A program made the position numbers and the translations under genes. Below, piece after piece: positions 1-5,901 of a stretch of 9,447 nucleotides of DNA (its first letter is position 1; each line of letters starts with the position of its first letter). The stretch comes from Propionibacteriaceae bacterium (GTDB lineage Bacteria; Actinomycetota; Actinomycetes; Propionibacteriales; Propionibacteriaceae), in contig JAGQUI010000082.1 of assembly GCA_020438595.1 (NCBI GenBank), positions 1 to 9,447 on the forward strand. Reading direction: 5' to 3'. The notes below the pieces were generated by a model, which saw only the letters and a list, made by a program, of their open reading frames with translations, was not told the DNA's origin and did not search any database.

Positions 1-231
1 TTCAGTGACGCCGGCCTGGCCGAGGCGCAGCGGCTGCTCGACCCGCTCGCCGCCGCCACCTGCCCGCTCGATGACGTGCCGCGTGACGATGCGAAGGACG
101 CCCACTGGGTCGAGCCACGGCTGGTCGGCGAGGTCTACTACACCGAGCTCACCGGTCCGGGACGGCTGCGCACGCCGGTGTGGCGGGGCTGGCGTCCCGA
201 CCTCGAGCCGTCCGACGTCACGTGGGAGTGA
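1..231 (+). CDS. ATP-dependent DNA ligase, C-terminal fragment (cut by window edge)
   Basis: The frame is open from the first base and encodes the last 76 residues of a protein whose start lies outside the window. The tail reads LVGEVYYTEL, then GRLRTPVWRGWRPD, then a short acidic end. This matches the end of the OB-fold domain of ATP-dependent DNA ligases (LigD ligase-domain style), where a G-E-V strand is followed by G-R-L-R-x-P-x-W-R-G-x-R-x-D. Those enzymes seal nicks by adenylating the 5' phosphate, and the OB domain clamps the DNA. The nucleotidyltransferase part with its catalytic lysine is not visible, so I cannot tell a stand-alone repair ligase from a multidomain LigD. There is a 75-nt gap before the next gene, which has its own ribosome binding site. 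The family is fairly certain from the tail; the subtype is not. Confidence 0.8.
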   Translation, partial: FSDAGLAEAQRLLDPLAAATCPLDDVPRDDAKDAHWVEPRLVGEVYYTELTGPGRLRTPVWRGWRPDLEPSDVTWE

Positions 232-282
232 CACTCAGGACCGTACGCAGTAGTCCCGGGCGCGCGGACGCCGCAACCGGCG

Positions 283-288
283 AATAAT
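283..288 (+). promoter_or_regulatory. Possible -10 element upstream of the decarboxylase
   Basis: AATAAT stands out in very GC-rich DNA and matches TATAAT at five of six positions. It lies just before the ribosome binding site at 297-303. No convincing -35 box is seen about 17 nt upstream, so this is weak. Confidence 0.25.
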
Positions 289-306
289 GACCCACCAGGA
301 GGGAAC

Positions 307-1668
307 ATGTCACAGCTGCACGAGGCACTCGACGCCGCCCACCGGTACGCGCTCGGATGGCTCGACTCGCTGCCCACCCGGGACGTGCCGGGCCGGGCTG
401 CCGTCGAGGACGTCGCCGCCCTGCTGGGCGACCTGCCCGAGGATCCGCAGCCGGCCGCGCAGGTGATCGAGCACCTGGCGGACGCGGTGGAGCCCGGCCT
501 GACCGCGATGCCGGCCGGACGCTGGTTCGGCATGGTGATCGGCGGCACCCACCCCGCCGGCCTGGCCGCCGACTGGCTCACGTCCGCGTGGGACCAGAAC
601 AGCGCACTGGCCGCGGCGACGCCCGGCACGGTAGCGGTCGAGGCGGTCGCCGACCGGTGGCTGCTCGACCTGCTCGGCCTGCCGTCGACGGCGGGCGTCG
701 GCATGGTCACCGGCGCGACGATGTCGAACTGGACCTGCCTGGTCACCGCGCGGGACGCGGTGCTGCGGCAGGTCGACTGGGACGTGGCGAGCCGCGGCCT
801 GGCCGGCTCGCCGGGCGTGCGCGTGCTCGTCGGGGACGAACGGCACGACTCGGTGGACTCGGCGCTCCGGTTCGCCGGGCTGGGCCGTCCGGAGCCGGTG
901 GCGTCCGACGACCAGGGACGCATCGACGTCGAGGCCCTGGAGTGGTACCTCAGCCACGACAAGGACCGGCCCACGATCGTGGTGCTGCAGGCCGGCAACG
1001 TGCACTCCGGCGCGTTCGACGACTTCCCCGCGGCGATCGAACTGGCCCACCGCGCCGGCGCGTGGGTGCACGTGGACGGGGCGTTCGGGCTGTTCGCGGC
1101 CGCGTCGCCGAAGCTGCGCCACCTGACCGAGGGCTACGAGGCGGCCGACTCCTGGACGACCGACGCCCACAAGACCCTGAACGTCCCCTACGACTGCGGG
1201 GTCGCGATCGTGCGCGACGACGCGGCGCTGCGCGCGTCGATGAGCATGCACGGGGAGTACCTGATCCAGGACTCCGGCGGGGGCGACCCGTTCGACCGGG
1301 TGCCGGAGATGTCGCGCCGCGCGCGGGCCGTCCCGGTGTGGGCGGTGCTGGCGGCACTGGGCCGCAGCGGGGTGGCCGAGCTGGTCGAGCGGTACTGCCG
1401 GCACGCGCAGCAGTTCGCCGAGGGCATCCGGGCGATTCCGGGCGGCGAGGTGCTCAACGACGTGGTGTTCACCCAGGTGTGCGCACGGTTCGGCGGCGAC
1501 CAGCACACCCGTGAGGTGGTGCGCCGGATGCTCGCGGACGGGACGGCGTGGACGTCCGGCTCGAAGTGGCATGATCACGCCGTGCTGCGGGTGGCTCTGT
1601 GCAACTGGTCGACGACCGACGACGACGTCGAGGCGACGCTGGCCGCCCTGCGCCGGGCGGCGGTCTGA
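307..1668 (+). CDS. PLP-dependent group II (aromatic/glutamate-type) decarboxylase
   Basis: A 453-residue fold-type I PLP enzyme of the group II decarboxylase family, which removes the carboxyl group of an amino acid to give an amine. The ATG follows AGGAGGG (297-303) with 3 nt spacing, which fixes the start. Visible landmarks in order: a phosphate-binding turn TGATMSNW (135-142); His180 in DERHDSVDSAL, expected to stack on the cofactor ring; NVHSGAFDD (231-239); HVDGAFG with Asp257, expected to hold the pyridine nitrogen; and DAHKTLN with Lys289, the Schiff-base lysine. All catalytic landmarks are present and the length is normal. The substrate cannot be read from sequence. Aromatic amino acid, glutamate or diaminobutyrate decarboxylases, or even a related lyase, remain possible. 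A Nudix gene follows 4 nt after the stop, so the two are probably cotranscribed. Confidence 0.88.
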   Translation: MSQLHEALDAAHRYALGWLDSLPTRDVPGRAAVEDVAALLGDLPEDPQPAAQVIEHLADAVEPGLTAMPAGRWFGMVIGGTHPAGLAADWLTSAWDQNSALAAATPGTVAVEAVADRWLLDLLGLPSTAGVGMVTGATMSNWTCLVTARDAVLRQVDWDVASRGLAGSPGVRVLVGDERHDSVDSALRFAGLGRPEPVASDDQGRIDVEALEWYLSHDKDRPTIVVLQAGNVHSGAFDDFPAAIELAHRAGAWVHVDGAFGLFAAASPKLRHLTEGYEAADSWTTDAHKTLNVPYDCGVAIVRDDAALRASMSMHGEYLIQDSGGGDPFDRVPEMSRRARAVPVWAVLAALGRSGVAELVERYCRHAQQFAEGIRAIPGGEVLNDVVFTQVCARFGGDQHTREVVRRMLADGTAWTSGSKWHDHAVLRVALCNWSTTDDDVEATLAALRRAAV

Positions 1669-1672
1669 CCCC

Positions 1673-2056
1673 GTGGACGTCGTGGCGGCGATCTTCATCG
1701 ACGGCGAGCAGGTGCTGGCCTGTCGCCGCCGTGCCGGCCTGGAGGCGGGCGGACGCTGGGAGTTCCCCGGCGGCAAGACCGAGCGGTGGGAAGAACCCGA
1801 GACCGCGCTGGAGCGCGAGATCGACGAGGAGCTCGGCGTGGAGGTCGAGGTGGGCGAGCTGCTGGACCGCTCGACCACGATGGTGGCGGGTACCCCGATC
1901 ACGCTCGCCTGCTACTTCGTCCGCACGCTGGGCGAGGCGCCCGCACAGAGCACCGACCACGACCAGATCGGCTGGTTCGCCCGCGACCGGCTCGGATGGC
2001 TCGACTGGGCCGACCCCGACCTGCCCGCCGTCCGTCGGCTCGTGGCCGCGACCTGA
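1673..2056 (+). CDS. MutT-like Nudix hydrolase ((d)NTP pyrophosphohydrolase)
   Basis: A 127-residue Nudix protein, close to the usual MutT length. The Nudix box is complete at residues 34-56: G34, five residues, E40, seven residues, then REIDEELGV with metal-binding Glu49, Glu52 and Glu53. A strand-turn motif GGRWEFPGG precedes it, and a late WADPDLPAV segment is typical of MutT/CTP-pyrophosphohydrolase members. The family cleaves nucleoside triphosphates, often oxidised ones such as 8-oxo-dGTP, to the monophosphate and pyrophosphate. The chosen start is the GTG 4 nt after the decarboxylase stop. The protein then begins MDVVAAIF, which is a normal Nudix first strand. No good ribosome binding site is seen, so translation may depend on coupling to the gene before. 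Sanitising the nucleotide pool is the default role; the true substrate is unknown. Confidence 0.88.
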   Translation: MDVVAAIFIDGEQVLACRRRAGLEAGGRWEFPGGKTERWEEPETALEREIDEELGVEVEVGELLDRSTTMVAGTPITLACYFVRTLGEAPAQSTDHDQIGWFARDRLGWLDWADPDLPAVRRLVAAT

Positions 2057-2075
2057 TCGCGGCCACAATGGGGCC

Positions 2076-2573
2076 ATGGCACTCTTCGGACGCACCCCGA
2101 TCGACGACCCGGCGCTGAAGCGGCTCGTCGGGGGACGTCGCGTACTGGCGTCCGGACGCACTCCGCTCGGCCAGGTGCTCGGGCTGGCGGAGGCGTTGCT
2201 CTACTCCGACGGCACGTCCTGCCACGCGGTGGCCTGGCACGAGGTGGACCACGGCGGCTGGGACCAGGAGTCCAGGACCCTGCGCTGGACCACCGTGGGC
2301 GGCACGGCGGCCAGCCTCGCCCTGACCGAGACCGGGCAGTTGCCCGACCTCTTCAACGAGCGGGTGACGGCGAGCATCGCCTGCGTCCGCACCGTGAACC
2401 TCGCCGATCGGGGCACGGCGGTGATCACCGCGCGTCGAGACCTCGCCGACCCGACGTCCGCGCTGATCTGGCGAGTGGCCCCTGGCAAGGGAGTTCAGCC
2501 GGAGAAGGCGAACGCGGACCCGGTCGTGGCGGGCGAGCTGGCGCGGCTCCGCGACGAATACGACCTTCGCTGA
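2076..2573 (+). CDS. Conserved-looking actinobacterial protein of unknown function
   Basis: A 165-residue soluble protein with no signal peptide and no membrane segment. Its make-up is strand-rich: an N-terminal helix region, LYSDGTSCHAVAWHEVDHGGWD (about 42-63), then RTLRWTTVGG, LALTETGQLPDLFNERVTASI, and a C-terminal helix ending in LRDEYDLR. The pattern W-x-x-V-x-x-x-x-W-D followed by an LP-x-x-x-x-E-R-V-x-x-S segment resembles small uncharacterised actinobacterial proteins that I recall by pattern only. I assign no function. The ATG at 2076 was chosen because it starts a normal protein and another ATG 8 nt upstream is out of frame; the ribosome binding site is weak (GGGG close to the start). 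It sits 19 nt after the Nudix gene, probably in the same unit, and ends 35 nt before tRNA-Asn. Confidence 0.75.
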   Translation: MALFGRTPIDDPALKRLVGGRRVLASGRTPLGQVLGLAEALLYSDGTSCHAVAWHEVDHGGWDQESRTLRWTTVGGTAASLALTETGQLPDLFNERVTASIACVRTVNLADRGTAVITARRDLADPTSALIWRVAPGKGVQPEKANADPVVAGELARLRDEYDLR

Positions 2574-2581
2574 AGTTCTGG

Positions 2582-2587
2582 TAACGT
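2582..2587 (+). promoter_or_regulatory. Possible -10 element for tRNA-Asn
   Basis: TAACGT, preceded by GG, lies 21 nt upstream of the mature tRNA start, in the 35-nt gap after the upstream gene. A -35 box is not clear. Initiation here would give a short leader containing the hairpin at 2594-2608. Confidence 0.3.
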
Positions 2588-2593
2588 ACCTTC

Positions 2594-2608
2594 TCGCGCC
2601 CAGCGCGA
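2594..2608 (+). other. Hairpin directly abutting the tRNA 5' end
   Basis: TCGCGC pairs perfectly with GCGCGA across a 3-nt CCA loop, and the stem ends exactly at the base before the tRNA. It may be a precursor structure relevant to RNase P processing, or chance in GC-rich DNA. Confidence 0.35.
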
Positions 2609-2681
2609 TCCCCTGTAGCTCAATTGGCAGAGCATCTGACTGTTAATCAGAGGGTTCCTGGTTCGAGTCCAGGCGGGGGAG
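2609..2681 (+). tRNA. tRNA-Asn (anticodon GTT)
   Basis: A full cloverleaf can be drawn by eye. The acceptor stem is 2609-2615 with 2674-2680 (one G-U pair). The D arm is GCTC/GAGC at 2618-2621 and 2630-2633. The anticodon stem TCTGA/TCAGA encloses the loop CTGTTAA, with anticodon GTT at 2642-2644. The T arm is CCTGG/CCAGG with loop TTCGAGT. The discriminator base is G at 2681, and CCA is encoded at 2682-2684. The anticodon reads AAC and AAU, so the tRNA carries asparagine. The 3' end could serve as an integration site, but no integrase or repeated attachment site is seen in the window. Confidence 0.97.
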
Positions 2682-2690
2682 CCATCGGTG

Positions 2691-2713
2691 GGGTGACCGC
2701 GCCGGCGTCACTC
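2691..2713 (+). terminator. Possible terminator hairpin after tRNA-Asn
   Basis: GGGTGAC pairs with GTCACTC (seven pairs, one G-U) around a 9-nt GC-rich loop, starting 6 nt after the encoded CCA. There is no T-run downstream, as is common in GC-rich actinobacteria, so the call rests on position and stem only. Confidence 0.4.
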
Positions 2714-2753
2714 GGCCCGCGCGCGGATGTGCGCAGTGGATGCCGTCCGGAAG

Positions 2754-2767
2754 GCGCTAGCTAGCGC
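2754..2767. repeat. 14-bp perfect palindrome
   Basis: GCGCTAGCTAGCGC reads the same on both strands. It overlaps the stop codon of the small minus-strand reading frame at 2761-2874 and lies between tRNA-Asn and the lipoprotein gene. It could be an operator or a short stem; the role is unknown. Confidence 0.5.
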
Positions 2768-2874
2768 TTCGTGAGCACATCGAGCGGGCACATCTGCGGG
2801 TTGGGGTCGCAGGCACGAGGTCCGGACACCGCCTGCCGCGCCACCAGGGCCGTGGTCGCGATCGGATCGCTCAT
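2761..2874 (-). CDS. Possible 37-residue small protein, unknown
   Basis: A short minus-strand frame starts at an ATG and runs MSDPIATTALVARQAV to a C-terminal part CDPNPQMCPLDVLTKR. Its codons nearly all end in G or C, as in real genes here. The two cysteines flank a proline- and asparagine-rich turn, which is unusual composition for a chance frame. Against it: the ribosome binding site is poor (only GCGAG just before the ATG), no family is recognised, and the same frame stays open further upstream over the lipoprotein gene, so an open frame alone proves little. Its TAG stop falls inside the 14-bp palindrome. Treat it as a candidate only. Confidence 0.3.
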   Translation of the reverse strand: MSDPIATTALVARQAVSGPRACDPNPQMCPLDVLTKR

Positions 2875-2944
2875 CTCGCGTTCGGCGGCGCGCCGGGTGG
2901 GCGAGGTCGGGAATCGATCACCGTCAAGGACCGTTCCCCTTGCT

Positions 2945-3406
2945 GTGACCACCGTCGGACGCAACCCGCTGGGCTGGCTGCTGGTCGCCTCGCTCGCGAT
3001 CGGGGGCTGCGCCGCCGCGCCCCGCGCCACGACCCCTCCGGCTCCGCGGGCGAGCGCTCCCGCGCCGGTTCTCTCCCCGATCGCTTCTACGACGGGGGCC
3101 TACCTCGACTTCGCCACCTGCGATCCGCTCACCCTGCACTCGCGGACCGGCACCACCCAGATCTACTTCTTCTACGCCGACGACTGCGCCTGGTGCACCG
3201 CGACGGACGCCGAACTCCTCGCCCACGGGGTGCCCGACGGCATCACCGTGTTCAGGGTGGATCTGCCCTCGATGCCCGAACTCGCCGACCGCTACGGGGT
3301 CACCGCCCCGGGCACCTTCGTGCAGGTCGACCCCTCGGGCGCCAAGGTCAGGTCATGGACGGGATCGCGGGACGGCACCGAGATCGCCGCCGAGGTCGGC
3401 GATTGA
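2945..3406 (+). CDS. Thioredoxin-fold lipoprotein (secreted)
   Basis: A 153-residue exported lipoprotein. The GTG at 2945 gives a proper signal peptide: MTTVGR, a hydrophobic stretch (8-19), then a lipobox IGGC with the lipidated cysteine at 22. A Pro/Ala/Thr-rich spacer (about 26-48) follows, then a thioredoxin-like domain. The strand IYFFYADD leads into the active site CAWC (81-84), then VFRVDL, and YGVTAPGTFVQVD with the expected cis-proline at 122. Redox-active proteins of this kind handle disulfides or reduce partners outside the membrane. The domain is short, and a third cysteine (59) is present. The only ribosome binding site candidate (AAGGA at 2926-2930) is 14 nt from the GTG, longer than usual. 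An earlier in-frame GTG at 2771 would add 58 residues without signal-like character and is less likely. It converges with the MarR gene, leaving a 28-nt gap. Confidence 0.75.
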   Translation: MTTVGRNPLGWLLVASLAIGGCAAAPRATTPPAPRASAPAPVLSPIASTTGAYLDFATCDPLTLHSRTGTTQIYFFYADDCAWCTATDAELLAHGVPDGITVFRVDLPSMPELADRYGVTAPGTFVQVDPSGAKVRSWTGSRDGTEIAAEVGD

Positions 3407-3434
3407 CCAGGACCGTCCGAGGCGACACCCGGAG

Positions 3435-4286
3435 TCAGCGCACCGCGACCGAATCGGCGATCGCGACCAGGGCCGAGAGCGCATCCCCGATCGGCTTCCC
3501 CGTCTCGTTCAGGGCTGCCGCGAGCTCGCCGGCCACCTGCTCTCCGTCCGGGGTCAGTTGCACAGCCACGGCACGCTTGTCGTCGGCGAGGACGTCCGCG
3601 ATCCGCACCACCAGCCCGAGACCGCTGAGCCGATCCACGATCCGGCTGCAGCCACCCGTGGTGAGCTCGAGGGCCCGGGCCAGGTGATTGGGTCGCGTCG
3701 GGCCGTACGCCGCGAGGAGCCCCAGCACGCTGCGCTCGTTGAAGTCGGTCACACCCCGCGGGGCCACGCGGGCAGTCGCCGCCTCGATGTACCTCGACCC
3801 GGCCGCGGCCATTGCACCGAGCACCTCCATCACGGAGGTGGGCGGGCCGGGCACCGCCCGGTTCGCTCCACCGAGGGTCGTGGTGAGTTCGACGAGCATC
3901 GCGAGGCGAGCCGACGTCCAGTCGTGGACCGCCGACTCGAGTGCGTGAACCCGTTCCTCGCCCAGCCGGCTCAGGTAGAGCCGTACCGAGCGGTGGTCGC
4001 TGGCGCTCACCTCGCGGGTGATCAGCCCGGCATCCAGACCCTTGCGCAGGAGCTGTGAGAACGCGCTCCGGGAGAGCCCGAAGAGCTCGGCCATCCGGCT
4101 CGACGTCAGGCCCGGATTGAGCCCGACGCCGACCACGAGTTGGAGTTCACGGTTGGAGGTGAGGTCGGACCGTAGCGCCTCCCTGACCAGTTCGGTCAGC
4201 TCGATGGTGATGCGGGTCAGCAGCACCGGCGCCATCGCTGCCGCGTCGGCGGCCCGGCCTACCTCCGCCTCGCGCCCCTCCCACAT
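3435..4286 (-). CDS. Regulator with two MarR-type winged-helix domains in one chain
   Basis: At 283 residues this is about twice the usual MarR size of roughly 150. The first winged helix spans about 50-115: recognition-helix region SSRMAELFGLSRSAFSQLLRK, then a wing with Asp97 and Arg99, then LYLSRLGEERV. A linker follows (about 120-180). The second winged helix spans about 185-255: PNHLARALELTTGGCSRIVDRL, then a wing with Asp236 and Arg238, then VQLTPDGEQV. Both copies keep the D-x-R wing and the L-S/T-x-x-G signature. MarR proteins normally bind palindromes as dimers, so a covalent tandem could act as a built-in pseudo-dimer. The ATG is preceded by a -10-like TACACT with exactly 7 nt between, which suggests leaderless translation; no ribosome binding site is visible. 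No MarR-type target gene adjoins it directly. The ligand is unknown. Confidence 0.8.
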   Translation of the reverse strand: MWEGREAEVGRAADAAAMAPVLLTRITIELTELVREALRSDLTSNRELQLVVGVGLNPGLTSSRMAELFGLSRSAFSQLLRKGLDAGLITREVSASDHRSVRLYLSRLGEERVHALESAVHDWTSARLAMLVELTTTLGGANRAVPGPPTSVMEVLGAMAAAGSRYIEAATARVAPRGVTDFNERSVLGLLAAYGPTRPNHLARALELTTGGCSRIVDRLSGLGLVVRIADVLADDKRAVAVQLTPDGEQVAGELAAALNETGKPIGDALSALVAIADSVAVR

Positions 4287-4293
4287 GCCCAGC

Positions 4294-4299
4294 AGTGTA
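4294..4299 (-). promoter_or_regulatory. -10 element of a likely leaderless promoter for the MarR gene
   Basis: On the minus strand TACACT is followed by 7 nt and then the ATG. Transcription would therefore start at or next to the start codon, a common actinobacterial arrangement. A TTGCGC lies 15 nt upstream as a possible -35 box, with spacing slightly short. Confidence 0.4.
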
Positions 4300-4408
4300 G
4301 CGGCGACCGGAATCGCGCAATTCGCCGTTGGCTAGCGCATCCGTACACAAGCCGATCAAGGGGGACGACCACGGATCAGTCCGCGCCCACCACCGTCCCG
4401 GCGAGGAC

Positions 4409-4430
4409 GGTCCGCCGCAACGGGCGGACC
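4409..4430. terminator. Perfect 8-bp hairpin in the gap at 4287-4504
   Basis: GGTCCGCC pairs perfectly with GGCGGACC around a 6-nt loop. It lies 75 nt beyond the stop of the DUF5684-like gene and upstream of the divergently placed MarR start. It could be a second terminator for that gene. There is no T-run on either side. Confidence 0.35.
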
Positions 4431-4464
4431 ACCCGGCGGCATGGACCTCCCCGAGGCCGGCCGA

Positions 4465-4501
4465 CGGCAGAACCGGTCGTTCCGGGACCGCCGACCTGCC
4501 G
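4465..4501 (-). terminator. Nested hairpin just after the DUF5684-like gene
   Basis: CGGCAG (4465-4470) pairs with CTGCCG (4496-4501), and within it CGGTC (4474-4478) pairs with GACCG (4486-4490). It begins 4 nt past the stop codon of the minus-strand gene, the right place for a terminator. No U-tract is seen. Confidence 0.45.
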
Positions 4502-4504
4502 GGG

Positions 4505-4882
4505 TCAGGCCAGCGTGGGACGCCGGTACTCGGCGCTTCCGTAGCCGAGGATCAGGTAGCCGATGGTGGCGAACACGACCAGCAGGAAGAACGACCACAC
4601 GCCGCTCTTGCCGAACGCCGCGCCGAGCTTCAGCGCGAGCATGATCGCGATCACGATGTTCACGAGCGGAATCAGCAGCAACAGGAACAACCACGGGCTG
4701 AGCCCGGCGATCCTGAACAGGACGAAGACATTCAGGAAGGGGATGATCGAGTACCAGCCGGGCTCACCGGCCTTGGTGAAGATCTTCCACATCGCGACGA
4801 TCATCAGCACCGCCAGGACGAGGGAGAAGATGATCGTCGGAGTGCTGGCCAGGGCGGCGGCGTAGTCGTTCTGGGTGTTCAT
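4505..4882 (-). CDS. DUF5684-like small integral membrane protein
   Basis: A 125-residue membrane protein. A first membrane helix at about 15-35 is followed by KAGEPGWYSIIPFLNVFVLFRIAG (37-60), then a long hydrophobic helix WLFLLLLIPLVNIVIAIMLALKL (64-86), then FGKSGVWS and a last helix (about 97-114) ending in GYGSAEY. The order K-A-G-x-P-G-W, I-P-x-x-N, a second P-x-V-N-I and F-G-K-S is the pattern of DUF5684 proteins as I know them; their function is not established. The ATG at 4880-4882 follows GAGGA with a 4-nt gap. A longer in-frame start upstream would add an Arg-rich stretch that does not look real. A TAAACT (4914-4919) may be the -10 box. The gene is transcribed alone, with a hairpin right after its stop. 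Confidence 0.82.
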   Translation of the reverse strand: MNTQNDYAAALASTPTIIFSLVLAVLMIVAMWKIFTKAGEPGWYSIIPFLNVFVLFRIAGLSPWLFLLLLIPLVNIVIAIMLALKLGAAFGKSGVWSFFLLVVFATIGYLILGYGSAEYRRPTLA

Positions 4883-4913
4883 GGTGTCCTCACGGTCTCG
4901 TACGGTGGTCCGG

Positions 4914-4919
4914 AGTTTA
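4914..4919 (-). promoter_or_regulatory. Possible -10 element for the DUF5684-like gene
   Basis: TAAACT on the minus strand lies 31 nt upstream of the ATG and is an AT-rich hexamer in otherwise GC-rich DNA. A -35 box at the normal spacing is not convincing. Confidence 0.3.
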
Positions 4920-5065
4920 GCTGTGGAAGCGGTTTCGACCGCGCATCGGTGTTGCGTGTCGTGCGGGCGGCACCGGCGCCGGGGCCCGGTCTCGAGGACC
5001 CGCCGAGGCTCGACCATCCGGAACTCGGCGGGGGTTGTTCCTGGGCCCCACCGGCAGGCCGGATG

Positions 5066-5177
5066 TCAGCGCCGGCGATGACGCGACCCGCCGGCCAGCC
5101 ACACGATGCCGGTCAGCAGCACCAGCCCGAGCACGATCACCGCAACCCGGGTGAACAGGTGACTCCGTTGTCGTCAC
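5066..5177 (-). pseudogene. Tiny single-pass membrane protein, frameshifted (or needing a +1 shift)
   Basis: AAGGAG (5187-5192) with a 9-nt gap leads to a GTG at 5175-5177 that begins MTTTE. One base later in phase (+1), the frame reads LFTRVAVIVLGLVLLTGIVWLAGG and ends SRHRRR with a TGA at 5066-5068. That second frame is a textbook single membrane helix with a positively charged cytoplasmic end, and 27 of its 30 codons end in G or C. It has no ATG, GTG or TTG start of its own before the helix; only a CTG at 5156-5158 is available. Removing one base near 5160 would give a single 36-residue protein. It follows the lipoprotein gene by 37 nt and is probably in that unit. It could be a disrupted gene, a sequence error, a CTG start, or true recoding. 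No family is recognised. Confidence 0.45.
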
Positions 5178-5186
5178 GAGCCCCGG

Positions 5187-5192
5187 CTCCTT
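5187..5192 (-). promoter_or_regulatory. Strong ribosome binding site for the tiny membrane gene
   Basis: AAGGAG on the minus strand stands 9 nt before a GTG. It is one of the better Shine-Dalgarno matches in the window, and it argues that translation really starts at 5177 although the following frame is interrupted. Confidence 0.5.
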
Positions 5193-5214
5193 CGTGATGA
5201 TGTGCCCGGCTCGC

Positions 5215-5672
5215 TCAGCCCTTGGCCAGCGTTCCCGATCGCGCGAGGACGATGCAGGGCCCCGAGACGGCCGGCAGGTCGGATGAGGCCTTCCACCTCA
5301 CGGTCTTCCCCGCCGGGACGTCAGGCATCGTCACGGCGAGCTGCATCAGCGATCGCGTCGTTCCGGGGGCGTTCCAGGAGGTGACGATGGAGATGTCCCG
5401 GACCTCGCCCGCTGAGTTGACGACGGTGCCTGTGGCCGTCACCTCGCCCACCGCGGTCGGACACGATCTCACCGTGACGTCCTGCAGGATCCCCTGCCAG
5501 CCCTCCTCGAGATCGGGGCCTGCTGAATCTCACCGACGGGCAGATCGTCGACGCTCGGCGAAGCGGTCGCATCCGGGACGCCGGGGGGCGTCTCACCCCC
5601 CGAGCCGGCGCATCCGCACAGGACACCCGCCAGGGCGGCGACCAGGACTCCCCGGGCAACGACCTCCCTCAC
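5215..5672 (-). pseudogene. Extracytoplasmic lipoprotein gene with a single-base frameshift
   Basis: The 5' part begins with the GTG at 5670-5672: MREVVARG, a hydrophobic core, and a lipobox LCGC with the lipidated cysteine at 21. A low-complexity region follows (GGETPPGVPDATASPSVDD) up to VGEIQQ. The frame then fails and runs to a TGA near 5469. Reading continues perfectly in another frame as PDLEEGWQGILQDVTVRSC and on to the TGA at 5215-5217, with GTVVNSAGEVRDISIVTSWN, MPDVPAGKTVRWKASSD and a late Cys. Adding one C to the C-run at 5515-5518 restores one frame of 152 residues. The C-terminal domain resembles FxLYD-type Ig-like beta domains of surface lipoproteins, with a conserved cysteine at each end. 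The gene starts 13 nt after the LAWTG protein. It may be functional if the shift is a sequence error. Confidence 0.75.
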
Positions 5673-5901
5673 CGTTCGGCCCCCATCATGGTCGTGGCTG
5701 ACCCGGCTCTGCCCCACCGCGCCCGCGCCCCTGCCTGCGGTTGACCAGGAGCACCATCAGGCCACCGACAACGATCAGGACCGCCGCCACGCCCTCGACG
5801 GGACCCACCCAGTCGGGCGCGCCGGTCCAGGCGAGGGCCGGCGGTGTGCGACCCGGCGGCGCTCCGCCTCCACTGAACCGCACGACGAGGGTGAAGGCGG
5901 T

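Noticed and set aside
217..232. GTCAC/GTGAC inverted repeat over the ligase stop codon
   Set aside because: The stem is only five base pairs with no T-run, easily found by chance in this DNA; too weak to call a terminator.
310..1902. Long minus-strand open frame (530 codons) opposite the decarboxylase and Nudix genes
   Set aside because: It is rich in Arg, His, Pro and Ala without any family motif and lies antisense to two well-supported genes. Long antisense frames are expected in GC-rich DNA.
2609..2684. tRNA-Asn as an integration site for a mobile element
   Set aside because: No integrase, no repeated copy of the tRNA 3' end, and ordinary genes on both sides within the window.
4917..5177. 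86-codon minus-strand frame starting MTTTESPVHPG
   Set aside because: After the first few codons it is Arg/Pro/Ala-rich and motif-free, and it overlaps the promoter region of the DUF5684-like gene. The meaningful reading moves to the +1 frame.
4328..5197. Plus-strand open frame of 289 codons over the DUF5684-like gene
   Set aside because: Its Glu/Gln/Asp-rich part is the antisense of the membrane helices, and it shows no start signal or family motif.
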